A model generated the notes under the pieces. The model had not been told where the DNA came from and did not search any database. It saw nothing but the letters and a program-made list of their open reading frames with translations. Shown here one piece after another: positions 8,246 to 14,518 of a stretch of DNA of 18,907 nucleotides (its first letter is position 1; every line of letters begins with the position of its first letter). A program made the position numbers and the translations under genes. Origin of the DNA: Deltaproteobacteria bacterium (lineage in GTDB: Bacteria > Myxococcota > B64-G9); contig QMME01000027.1 of NCBI GenBank assembly GCA_003647095.1, forward strand, positions 1 through 18,907. The letters run 5' to 3'.

Positions 8246-8818
8246 ATGATGGTGCGAGCGGTTTTTTTGACGTTGTTGTTGGCGCTGCCGGTACAGGCAC
8301 AGGTACCCGCCGAACAACCGGCCGGTCAGCCGGCGGCTGCGGACAGCGGGCAGAAGTTCGATGAGGCCAAGCAGATCTCCGATTCCGAGAAGTTGCAACG
8401 CGCCACTTCCTACCTGTCAGACATGAAGCAGACGCTGGGCCACGTGCTCAGGCTGCTCAAGGACGCCCGGGAAGAGAAGGACGTCATCAAGATCAACTGC
8501 ATCAACGAGAAGCTGACAACCATCAAGGGGTTGATTCGCATCTCCGAGCAGGCCGACATGACCCTGCAGGAGGCCGTGGCCAAGGGAGAGCGCGACACCG
8601 CGGCCCACGAGTTCCACAAGATCTCCATATCTCACCAGAAGATAAAGGTGCTGCGTTCCGAGGCCGAGCAGTGCGTGGGAGAACTGGCCTTCGCGGTGGG
8701 CAAGACCACCGTCGAGGTGGAGGTCGACAAGGATCAGGTTCCCGAGGAAGACCCCACCGAGGTGGACCTGCCGGAGACGCCAATTGTCAGGCCGCCGGCA
8801 GCCAGCCCCTATCAGTAG
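8246..8818 (+). CDS. Small secreted/periplasmic helical protein, conserved-hypothetical type
   Basis: The protein has 190 residues. GGGAGG at 8233-8238 with a 7-base spacer supports the first of two adjacent ATGs. Residues 1-19 (MMVRAVFLTLLLALPVQAQ) form a signal peptide. A Pro/Ala-rich linker and a mainly helical core of about 40-150 follow. The core has two cysteines in INCINEKL and AEQCVGEL that could pair in the periplasm. The acidic, proline-rich tail (155-190) looks unstructured. I do not recognise a named family. It precedes an outer-membrane barrel and a polysaccharide export lipoprotein, so an envelope role linked to export is plausible but inferred from position only. Confidence 0.75.
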   Translation: MMVRAVFLTLLLALPVQAQVPAEQPAGQPAAADSGQKFDEAKQISDSEKLQRATSYLSDMKQTLGHVLRLLKDAREEKDVIKINCINEKLTTIKGLIRISEQADMTLQEAVAKGERDTAAHEFHKISISHQKIKVLRSEAEQCVGELAFAVGKTTVEVEVDKDQVPEEDPTEVDLPETPIVRPPAASPYQ

Positions 8819-8909
8819 TTGCCCGGTACTTCTGCCGGCCGGGGGTATCGCGGCGGGGTGAGGGGTTTGTTGTGTCGTGGATTTTGCAGTGATAACAAGG
8901 AAATGGCCA

Positions 8910-8939
8910 GGCAAAAAAAGTTTGCCAATCGCGGGCAAA
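8910..8939. repeat. Alternating GGCAAA / TTTGCC / GGCAAA arms upstream of the beta-barrel gene
   Basis: GGCAAA (8910-8915), TTTGCC (8921-8926) and GGCAAA (8934-8939) alternate in orientation. The middle arm can pair with either neighbour, giving two mutually exclusive 6-bp hairpins, or the three arms may be half-sites for a dimeric regulator. The region overlaps a candidate promoter. The rest of the 8819-9025 gap shows no gene. Confidence 0.4.
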
Positions 8940-8950
8940 TACTTTAAGGT
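8922..8950 (+). promoter_or_regulatory. Weak candidate promoter for the beta-barrel gene
   Basis: TTGCCA (8922-8927) and TAAGGT (8945-8950) are 17 bp apart. The -10 matches only three of six positions, so this is tentative. Its overlap with the inverted GGCAAA arms would allow repression or activation there. Confidence 0.3.
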
Positions 8951-9025
8951 GCAGGGCATCGTGGTGTTTTGTTTATCAGGCTGGCGGACCGGGGAGGTTC
9001 CGGTGTCGTGCCGGGGATTGTGAAC

Positions 9026-10273
9026 ATGAGAGGGAACTTCATTTCTGGTAAACGGGCATTGCTGGTGGGAATGCTGTGCCTGTTGCTGTTGCCGGCACAG
9101 GCACTTTCCCGGGGCCGGGGTATCAAGGCCGGGGCCGGACGCCTGCACATGTCGCTCGACCTGGACTGGGTATACGACAGCAACCCGGGTTACTTCGCCA
9201 GCAACCCGGTGATGGATCTGCTGATGCGCATTCGTCCCGGCCTGAGTTTGACCTTCCCCTCGGAGACGGTATCGTTCGAACTCAACAGCCGGGTGGGCTA
9301 CGACTACTACTTCGGCATCGACAACAGCACAACCAGCAACCTGAGCACCTTCGCCGGCGAGGCCGACCTACGCCTGGGCTTCAATCCCGAGGGGCAGGTC
9401 AGCTTCTTCGTGGAAGACAATTTCTCGCGCACCGCCGATCCCCGTTACACCTCGTTGAGCGGCAAGTTCGATCGCACCGACAACGAGGCCAAGGCTCACC
9501 TGCAGATAAAACCGGGAGGCGGGGCCCTGATGTTCGACCTGGCCTACGGCTTCTTCATCGACTGGTTCGACGAGCAGCAGAACACCGAGTCGCAGGCCCT
9601 GTCTTCCTACGCTCACCGGGCCTACTTCTCGGCCAAGTGGAAGTTTCTACCCAAGACGGCCGTCACCCTCGACTTCGATTCCGACATCCGCCGCTATCCC
9701 AACAGTTACTCGACTGGTGAGAAGAACATAGATGTCAATGCCATCCGGGCCACGGTGGGCCTGCTCGGCCAGATAACTCCCACCCTGGCGGTAAGCGTGC
9801 GTGCCGGCTACGGCGACAGCCTGTTGCCCTCGGTGCAGAACTACACCGGTTCCAACTACCGCTCGGCCATCGGTCAGGCGGAGATAAGCTACCGGGCGGC
9901 CACCACCTTCGTGCAGGTGGGCTACCTGCGCAACTTTCAGCCGGTGGTGCTGTTCGCCTGGTTCGGCCAGGATCGGGCCTATGCCCGGCTGCGCCAGCAA
10001 ATAGCCGGCCGCTTCGTGCTCAGCCTGGATGCCGCCTACGACTACCTCTCCTACGGGGAGCCGGTGGCGGCCGCGGCCGCCGCCCAGGGCGGTCGTTCCG
10101 ATCACCTGATCAGCGCCGGGGTCAGTTTCGATGTTCACTTCCTGGACTGGATAGAGATCGGCCTGGCCTATGGCCTGCAGGCCCGTTTTTCCGGGTGGCA
10201 GCAGCCCCAGGCCAATGCCAGTGTCGACTATACCAAGCACCTGGTGACTTTCCACGCCGCGCTGGACTATTGA
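9026..10273 (+). CDS. Outer-membrane beta-barrel protein (BBP2-like, exopolysaccharide-locus type)
   Basis: The frame can be extended upstream to a TTG at 8969. I prefer the ATG at 9026, which has GGGGA at 9013-9017 and gives a good signal peptide (MRGNFISGKRALLVGMLCLLLLPAQALS); a GTG at 9020 is also possible. The 415-residue product is rich in alternating aromatic/polar strands. It contains the WVYDSNPGY motif near the mature N-terminus, typical of the outer-membrane beta-barrel family found in polysaccharide loci, and ends in a strand LVTFHAALDY with the terminal aromatic expected for barrel assembly. It lies 28 bp ahead of a Wza-type export lipoprotein. The likely role is an outer-membrane pore or scaffold for polymer export; its exact function is not established by the sequence. 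Confidence 0.8.
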   Translation: MRGNFISGKRALLVGMLCLLLLPAQALSRGRGIKAGAGRLHMSLDLDWVYDSNPGYFASNPVMDLLMRIRPGLSLTFPSETVSFELNSRVGYDYYFGIDNSTTSNLSTFAGEADLRLGFNPEGQVSFFVEDNFSRTADPRYTSLSGKFDRTDNEAKAHLQIKPGGGALMFDLAYGFFIDWFDEQQNTESQALSSYAHRAYFSAKWKFLPKTAVTLDFDSDIRRYPNSYSTGEKNIDVNAIRATVGLLGQITPTLAVSVRAGYGDSLLPSVQNYTGSNYRSAIGQAEISYRAATTFVQVGYLRNFQPVVLFAWFGQDRAYARLRQQIAGRFVLSLDAAYDYLSYGEPVAAAAAAQGGRSDHLISAGVSFDVHFLDWIEIGLAYGLQARFSGWQQPQANASVDYTKHLVTFHAALDY

Positions 10274-10301
10274 CCGGCGTCGGGCTAGACTCGGCCGCAT
10301 C

Positions 10302-10904
10302 ATGCGTGGTGGTGCCACAATTTCCCGGGCCCTGTTACTGCTGCCGCTGTTGGCGGGTTGCTGGTTTTCCCGGACTCCCCAGACTCCGGAAGTCACCCAC
10401 CCCACGCTGGTAACCGCCACCACCATGGGACCGGGAGACGTCTTCGAGGTCAAGGTCTACGACGAGAAGGACCTGAGCGGCGTGTTCCGGGTGTCTTCCA
10501 CCGGCACCATCAACTTTCCCCTGGTGGGCAAGCTGCGAGTGGAGGGATTGACCAGCTCGGCGGTGGCCGATCTCCTCCAGAAGAAGCTGGCCGAACGTTT
10601 CCTGCGCAATCCCCAGGTGAGCATCCTGGTCAAGGAGTACAATTCCAAGAAGGTCTCGGTATTCGGCCAGGTCAACAAGCCCGGCACCTTTCCCTACGAA
10701 GAGGGCATGACGGTCATCCAGGTCATCAGCATGGCCGGTGGCTTCTCCAAGATGGCGGCCAAGAACGACACCAACGTAACCAGGCTGGTGGAGGGCGCGG
10801 AACACAAGTACCCGGTGCCGGTCGAGGCCATCGCCGAGGGCAAGGCCAAGAACTTCCTGCTCAAGCCGGGCGACATCATCTACGTTCCCGAGAGTATCTG
10901 GTGA
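10302..10904 (+). CDS. Polysaccharide biosynthesis/export lipoprotein (short Wza-type, Poly_export + SLBB)
   Basis: The protein has 200 residues with a lipoprotein signal (LLPLLAGC, lipidated Cys20). Residues about 43-110 form the poly-export domain: MGPGDVFEVKVYDEKDLSG.FRVSSTGTINFPLVGKLRVEGLT, then LLQKKLAERFLRNPQVSILVKEY. Residues about 116-180 form one SLBB domain (VSVFGQVNKPGTFPYEEGMTVIQVISMAGGF), and KPGDIIYVPE closes the protein. Full Wza is nearly twice as long and has an extra domain and a C-terminal helix that crosses the outer membrane. This short form therefore needs a separate outer-membrane partner, possibly the barrel encoded just upstream. No Shine-Dalgarno is visible before the ATG, so translation may be coupled to the preceding gene. 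Confidence 0.9.
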   Translation: MRGGATISRALLLLPLLAGCWFSRTPQTPEVTHPTLVTATTMGPGDVFEVKVYDEKDLSGVFRVSSTGTINFPLVGKLRVEGLTSSAVADLLQKKLAERFLRNPQVSILVKEYNSKKVSVFGQVNKPGTFPYEEGMTVIQVISMAGGFSKMAAKNDTNVTRLVEGAEHKYPVPVEAIAEGKAKNFLLKPGDIIYVPESIW

Positions 10905-10929
10905 AACCGGGCCGCTCGCGGGTGCGCTG

Positions 10930-11967
10930 GTGAGCAGACTGGAAAAGGAAGTCCACGAACAACCGGCGGTGCTGGAGAGGCTGTTGCGCAAGCAGTTGCC
11001 CCGCATGCGCGAGGTGGCCGGTTACCTGCGCCGCCGGGGGGTGGAATTCGTCTACGCCGTGGCCCGGGGCTCTTCCGACAATGCCGTGCTCTACGGAAAG
11101 TACCTGCTGGGAACCCGCAACCGCCTGGTGGTGGCCCTGGCGGCGCCGTCCATGTTCACCATCTACCGGCGTCCCCCGCGCCTGCCGCCGGGGCTGGTGC
11201 TGGCGGTGTCCCAGTCGGGGCAGTCCGACGACCTGTGCCGGGTGATCGAAGAGGCCCGGCGCCAGGGTCAGCCGACGCTGGCCCTGTGCAACTCCCCGCG
11301 CAGTCCCCTGGCCCGGGCTGCCGAGCTGGTGATCGATCTGCGGGCCGGGGTGGAGCGTTCGGTGGCGGCCACCAAGAGCTACACCGCCCAGTTGCTGGCC
11401 CTGGCCATGCTCAGCGTCTGCCTGGACGGCGGCCGGCGCGAGTTCGAGCTGCTCCAGCGCTTGCCCGAGCGAGTGGCCTCGCTGCTGGCGGCGAGCGAGG
11501 AGCGGGCCGGGGCCGCCGAGCGTTACCGTTACCTCGACCGGCTCAGCGTCATCGGCCGGGGCTACAACTATGCCACCGCCTTCGAACTGGCGCTCAAGCT
11601 CAAGGAACTGGCCTACCTGAGTGCCGAGCCGGCCTCCAGCGCCGATTTTCGCCACGGTCCCATCGCCATGGTGGAAAGCGGCTACGCCGTGCTGCTGGTA
11701 GCACCCCGGGGAAGGGTTTTCGCCGACGTGCGCCGCCTGGCCGGGCAACTGCGGCAGCGCCGGGCCGAGCTGCTGGTAATATCTGATCACCGCCCCCTGC
11801 TCGACCAGGCGCAGCTGGCGCTGCCGCTCGAGCCGGGACAGGCCGAGTGGCTCACCCCCGTCGAGGCGGTCGTACCCGGCCAGTTGCTGGCCCTGCAGCT
11901 GGCTCGTTGTCGTGGTTGCCCGCTGGATCGCCCCCGCGGACTATCCAAGGTCACCCGGACTCGTTGA
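10930..11967 (+). CDS. SIS-domain sugar-phosphate isomerase/deaminase (GlmS C-terminal-half type)
   Basis: The protein has 345 residues with a GTG start 25 bp after the export gene. The N-terminus (LEKEVHEQPAVLERLL) matches where such proteins begin. It has two SIS domains and no glutaminase domain. GlmS-like motifs are present in order: RGSSDNA (46-52), SQSGQSDD (94-101), ATKSYTAQL (147-155), LALKLKE (to Glu226), RHGPIAM (His242) and a C-terminal VVPGQLLALQLA...LDRPRGLSK. Glu226 and His242 correspond to the residues used by GlmS for isomerisation and ring opening, so it is probably active. Proteins of this build act as glucosamine-6-phosphate deaminases (NagB-II) or related aldose-ketose isomerases. 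Its position suggests a link to amino-sugar polymer supply. Its 3' end overlaps the convergent obg gene by 17 bp. Confidence 0.85.
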   Translation: MSRLEKEVHEQPAVLERLLRKQLPRMREVAGYLRRRGVEFVYAVARGSSDNAVLYGKYLLGTRNRLVVALAAPSMFTIYRRPPRLPPGLVLAVSQSGQSDDLCRVIEEARRQGQPTLALCNSPRSPLARAAELVIDLRAGVERSVAATKSYTAQLLALAMLSVCLDGGRREFELLQRLPERVASLLAASEERAGAAERYRYLDRLSVIGRGYNYATAFELALKLKELAYLSAEPASSADFRHGPIAMVESGYAVLLVAPRGRVFADVRRLAGQLRQRRAELLVISDHRPLLDQAQLALPLEPGQAEWLTPVEAVVPGQLLALQLARCRGCPLDRPRGLSKVTRTR

Positions 11968-12973
11968 CCGGCCACAGCAGGTCGGCCAGGGTGGATACCA
12001 GCTCCGGCAGCCCGTCGCGGCTGGCCGCCGAAAGCGTCAGGCAGCGCAGGCCGCGAGCGGCCAGTTCTTCCCTGACCTGCCCCTCGACCTGGCGCACTTC
12101 GGCCAGGTCGCGCTTGGATAGCGCCACCAAGCGGGGTTTTTCTTCCAGGCCGGCGCCGAAGGCGCGCAGCTCCTGTTCGATCTGTTCGAAGCGTTGCAGC
12201 AGTTTCCGTGGTTGGGGATCCTCGCCCTCCTGCCAGGTGAGCAGGTGCAGCAGCACCGAGCAGCGTTCCAGGTGGCGCAGGAAGCGCAACCCCAGCCCCG
12301 CCCCCCGGGCGGCCCCGGGAATGAGACCGGGCACGTCGGCGATGACGAATTGCCGGCCCTCGTCGACCGGCACCACCCCCAGGGTGGGCACCAGGGTGGT
12401 GAAAGGGTAATCGGCCACCTTGGGACGGGCCCGCGAGAGCGCGGCCACCAGGGTGGACTTGCCGGCATTGGGAAAGCCCACCACGCCGACGTCGGCCAGC
12501 AGCTTCAGCTCCAGGCGCAGGCGGCGCCGTTCTCCGGGCTGGCCGGTCTCGGCCCGGCGGGGAGACTGGTTCACCGAGCTCTTGAAGTGGATGTTGCCGC
12601 GGCCTCCCCGGCCTCCCCGGGCCACCACCAGTTGCTGCCCGGGAGTGCTGAGGTCACCCAGCAATTCGCCGGAACTGGCCTCGAAAACCACCGTGCCCAC
12701 CGGCACGCGCACCAGCACATCGTCGGCTCCGGCGCCGTTGCGATCCTTGCCGCTGCCCGGTTGGCCGTTTCTGGCCCGGTAGAGCTTCTGCAGGCTGTGA
12801 TCGAACAGGGTACGCAGGCCCGCGTCGGCCACCAGGACTATGCTGCCGCCGCGACCGCCGTCTCCGCCGTCGGGGCCGCCTCGCGGGCGGAAACGCTCGC
12901 GGCGAAAGGACACGCAGCCGTCACCGCCCTTGCCGGCGCGTACCTCGATCTCGGTCTCGTCGATGAACTTCAT
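11951..12973 (-). CDS. obg: GTPase Obg/CgtA, ribosome-associated
   Basis: The protein has 340 residues and starts MKFIDETEIEVRAGKGGDGC, as in other Obg proteins. The glycine-rich Obg fold covers residues 1-158. The G domain follows: P-loop GFPNAGKST (166-174), G2 YPFTT (to 193), G3 DVPG (213-216), and G5 SA (315-316). G4 reads SKRD (286-289) where NKxD is expected, so the base-reading Asn is replaced by Ser while the specificity Asp stays. There is no C-terminal OCT domain. Obg acts in 50S subunit assembly and stress control. It follows rplU and rpmA in the classic order. An intrinsic terminator sits just before its start codon, where a ribosome binding site would normally be; no clear Shine-Dalgarno is seen. 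Confidence 0.95.
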   Translation of the reverse strand: MKFIDETEIEVRAGKGGDGCVSFRRERFRPRGGPDGGDGGRGGSIVLVADAGLRTLFDHSLQKLYRARNGQPGSGKDRNGAGADDVLVRVPVGTVVFEASSGELLGDLSTPGQQLVVARGGRGGRGNIHFKSSVNQSPRRAETGQPGERRRLRLELKLLADVGVVGFPNAGKSTLVAALSRARPKVADYPFTTLVPTLGVVPVDEGRQFVIADVPGLIPGAARGAGLGLRFLRHLERCSVLLHLLTWQEGEDPQPRKLLQRFEQIEQELRAFGAGLEEKPRLVALSKRDLAEVRQVEGQVREELAARGLRCLTLSAASRDGLPELVSTLADLLWPVNESG

Positions 12974-12980
12974 GATCCAG

Positions 12981-13011
12981 AAAAAAAAGCCACGGTGCCG
13001 GGCACCGTGGC
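12981..13011 (-). terminator. Intrinsic terminator between rpmA and obg
   Basis: On the minus strand GCCACGGTG, a CCCGG loop and CACCGTGGC (13011 down to 12989) form a perfect 9-bp GC-rich stem followed by eight T residues (12988-12981). The T-run ends 7 bases before the obg ATG (12973), so the hairpin occupies the obg leader. It should end most rplU-rpmA transcripts, and obg would depend on read-through. Confidence 0.85.
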
Positions 13012-13039
13012 CGAATCGATTGACAACGGGGCAACTGCC

Positions 13040-13303
13040 TCAGTTGCTGGTGGCCGGCTCCACCCAGACCTGCTTGCGCTTGCCGCGGCGGGTGCCGTAC
13101 TGCACCGTGCCGTCCACCTTGGCGAACAGGGTGTAGTCCCGGCCCATGCCCACGTTGCGTCCCGGGTAGATGCGGGTACCCAGCTGGCGCACCAGGATGT
13201 TGCCGGCGCGGACGTTCTGGCCGCCGTACACCTTCACCCCGCGGCGCTGCCCGGGGCTGTCGCGGCCGTTGCGGGTGGCTCCCTGGCCTTTCTTGTGTGC
13301 CAT
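13040..13303 (-). CDS. rpmA: 50S ribosomal protein L27
   Basis: The protein has 87 residues, from ATG at 13303-13301 to a stop at 13042-13040. The N-terminus MAHKKGQGATRNGRDS is the canonical L27 start, and GGQNVRAGNILVRQLGTR, then NVGMGRDYTLFAKVDG.VQY matches the family along its length. There is no N-terminal extension of the kind cleaved in Firmicutes. L27 lies near the peptidyl-transferase centre. The gene follows rplU by 14 bp in the usual rplU-rpmA arrangement. Confidence 0.97.
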   Translation of the reverse strand: MAHKKGQGATRNGRDSPGQRRGVKVYGGQNVRAGNILVRQLGTRIYPGRNVGMGRDYTLFAKVDGTVQYGTRRGKRKQVWVEPATSN

Positions 13304-13317
13304 CGTCTCGCTCCCTG

Positions 13318-13632
13318 CTAGCCGGCCGAGATGCCGGTGATCTCCAGCCGGGTGTAGTACTGCCGGTGCCCGCGCATCTTCTTGTAGTCCTTGCGGCGCT
13401 TGAACTTGAATACCAGCACCTTCTTGCCACGGCCCTGCTCGATGATGCGGGCGGTGACCGAGGCACCCTCCACCCGGGGAGTGCCGATCTTGGTGTCGCC
13501 GTTGCCGCCGATCATGAGCACGTCGTCCAGGGTGACCTCCTGGCCCACCTCGCCGGCGATCTTCTCGATGTCTACGCGGTCGCCCTGGGCCACCCGGTAC
13601 TGCTTGCCGCCTGTTCTCACCACTGCGTACAT
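13318..13632 (-). CDS. rplU: 50S ribosomal protein L21
   Basis: The protein has 104 residues, the usual length. It begins MYAVVRTGGKQYRVAQGD, continues with LDDVLMIGG, and ends with the RNA-binding stretch VFKFKRRKDYKKMRGHRQ. GGGAG at 13643-13639 is the ribosome binding site, 6 bases from the ATG. A strong promoter lies at 13710-13681 and a short leader hairpin lies between. It is the first gene of the rplU-rpmA(-obg) operon. Confidence 0.97.
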   Translation of the reverse strand: MYAVVRTGGKQYRVAQGDRVDIEKIAGEVGQEVTLDDVLMIGGNGDTKIGTPRVEGASVTARIIEQGRGKKVLVFKFKRRKDYKKMRGHRQYYTRLEITGISAG

Positions 13633-13651
13633 GGCTTGCTCCCGAACTTGC

Positions 13652-13676
13652 CTCCCGGCCCAACTCCGCCGGGGAG
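13652..13676 (-). promoter_or_regulatory. Leader hairpin ahead of rplU
   Basis: In the rplU leader CTCCCCGGC (13676-13668) can pair with GCCGGGAG (13659-13652), giving an 8-bp stem with one bulged C. It sits between the predicted transcription start and the rplU ribosome binding site. It could be an autoregulatory site for a ribosomal protein, but no homology to a known leader was tested. Confidence 0.3.
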
Positions 13677-13680
13677 CAGG

Positions 13681-13710
13681 AATCTAGGCCGAGCGGGTGG
13701 GAATTGTCAA
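13681..13710 (-). promoter_or_regulatory. Promoter of the rplU-rpmA operon
   Basis: On the minus strand a perfect TTGACA (13710-13705) is followed after 18 bp by TAGATT (13686-13681), matching four of six -10 positions. Transcription should start near 13674, about 40 bases ahead of rplU. It lies 13 bp beyond the direct repeat that ends the toxin-antitoxin cassette. Confidence 0.75.
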
Positions 13711-13723
13711 GGTTTTTCTGGCC

Positions 13724-13750
13724 GGTTGTTCCGGCGTCACTGCTTGCCGC
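13724..13750. repeat. 27-bp direct repeat, copy 1 (vapC 3' side)
   Basis: GGTTGTTCC followed by GGCGTCACTGCTTGCCGC on the plus strand. It matches copy 2 at 14450-14476 at 26 of 27 positions, with the last 22 identical. It covers the last codons and stop of vapC. The two copies are 726 bp apart and enclose the vapBC pair. Confidence 0.85.
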
Positions 13751-14159
13751 GCGGCGCTATTTCGGATGGTCTTAGGACTACTTCGGGGAAGTGTTTCTGC
13801 AGTGCACGATCGTAGCTGACCAGGGGCAGGCGCTGGCGTACGGCCAACTCCACGAACAAGGTGTCGTAGACGGGATGATCCGTGGCAATGGCCCTGGCGA
13901 CGGCTCCCTTCCAAAGCCTGTCCACAGCAACGGAGTGCACCGGCAACCGGGATGCCGTGGTCATGATTTTTTCTACGCAATCGATGGGCAGGCGCCCGGC
14001 CCTGGCCGCCTTCCAGACCACGTTGGCGAACTCGGCCTTCCAGTGGGATGGCATCAATGCCTCCGCCAGGCCGACCAGGAGCCGCTCGGCCTCCCGGCCG
14101 CGCCGGTCCTCGCCCAGCAGGGCTGCAGCAACTACATCGGTGTCGACGACGAGCCTCAA
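13737..14159 (-). CDS. VapC-type PIN-domain toxin ribonuclease
   Basis: The protein has 140 residues. It starts at a TTG whose last two bases are part of the antitoxin stop codon (TTGA overlap), the usual coupling in such pairs. The start cannot be later because Asp6 (RLVVDTDVV) is the first catalytic residue. The other PIN acidic residues are Glu43 (WKAEFAN), Asp99 (VYDTLFVELA) and Asp117 (SYDRALQ), so the metal site is complete. VapC toxins are Mg-dependent ribonucleases that cut tRNA or rRNA until bound by their antitoxin. The last codons lie in a direct repeat. The toxin therefore appears intact and active-type. Confidence 0.9.
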   Translation of the reverse strand: MRLVVDTDVVAAALLGEDRRGREAERLLVGLAEALMPSHWKAEFANVVWKAARAGRLPIDCVEKIMTTASRLPVHSVAVDRLWKGAVARAIATDHPVYDTLFVELAVRQRLPLVSYDRALQKHFPEVVLRPSEIAPRGKQ

Positions 14160-14386
14160 CGCCTTCCCGCCTCGATGGCCTGGTGTATTTCCTCCAGCGA
14201 CAGGGGTGTAAGCAACGACTCGCGGCAGGCCTCCAGTTGCCGGGCCAGCGAAGCCCGGTCCACCACCGCGTCCTGGACGATGGCCAGCAGTTCCTCCTGC
14301 ATGGAACGTTTGTTTCGCGCGGCCCGGCGACGTAGCTGCTTGACGACCTTGTCGGGAACGTTACGCAGGGTGAGCGTGCGGTACAT
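14156..14386 (-). CDS. Ribbon-helix-helix antitoxin (VapB/FitA-like)
   Basis: The protein has 76 residues. I chose the ATG at 14386, because AGGAGG at 14397-14392 lies 5 bases ahead of it; an in-frame GTG at 14392 would overlap that site. The N-terminus TLTLRNVPDKVVKQLRRRAARNKRSMQEEL is a typical FitA/VapB ribbon-helix-helix DNA-binding domain. The C-terminal half (LEACRESLLTPLSLEEIHQAIEAGRR) is the likely toxin-binding tail, which usually inserts an Arg into the PIN active site. Its stop overlaps the vapC start. A palindrome inside the promoter is the expected binding site. Confidence 0.9.
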   Translation of the reverse strand: MYRTLTLRNVPDKVVKQLRRRAARNKRSMQEELLAIVQDAVVDRASLARQLEACRESLLTPLSLEEIHQAIEAGRR

Positions 14387-14403
14387 AACCACCTCCTGAA
14401 TTC

Positions 14404-14432
14404 ATTGTGCAGTCAAAATGACTGCATGTCAA
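14404..14432 (-). promoter_or_regulatory. Promoter of the vapBC pair
   Basis: On the minus strand TTGACA (14432-14427) and CACAAT (14409-14404) are 17 bp apart, matching six and four of six consensus positions. The predicted start near 14397 coincides with the AGGAGG of the antitoxin gene, so the leader is very short. Confidence 0.7.
14408..14426. promoter_or_regulatory. VapBC autoregulatory operator (palindrome)
   Basis: TGCAGTCA-AAA-TGACTGCA is a perfect 8+3+8 inverted repeat that fills the spacer between the -35 and -10 elements and touches the -10. VapB/FitA-type ribbon-helix-helix proteins repress their own operons by binding such sites, so this is the likely operator. Confidence 0.65.
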
Positions 14433-14449
14433 TAACGGGTTGAATGTAT

Positions 14450-14476
14450 GGTTATTCCGGCGTCACTGCTTGCCGC
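14450..14476. repeat. 27-bp direct repeat, copy 2 (upstream of vapB)
   Basis: It is the same orientation and sequence as copy 1 at 13724-13750, with one change (A for G at the fifth base). Its end runs into a 7-bp hairpin CACTGCT-TGCCGC-AGCAGTG (14464-14483) that copy 1 lacks. The gap 14477-14518 holds no gene and no convincing terminator for the upstream lipoprotein gene. Confidence 0.85.
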
Positions 14477-14518
14477 AGCAGTGTTGTGCCGGCAAGACGG
14501 GGGTACGGCCGAGTGTTT

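Noticed and set aside
8904..8926. Sigma-54 type promoter (GG...GC) upstream of the barrel gene
   Set aside because: The GG-to-GC spacing is 12 or 17 bases, not the required 10.
13724..13750. Integron attC site at the vapBC-flanking repeat
   Set aside because: No GTTRRRY/RYYYAAC core pair or typical long imperfect palindrome is present, and no integrase is seen.
14477..14518. Remnant of a second vapC gene before vapB
   Set aside because: Identity to vapC stops exactly at the repeat edge. The preceding bases do not encode a similar C-terminus in that frame.
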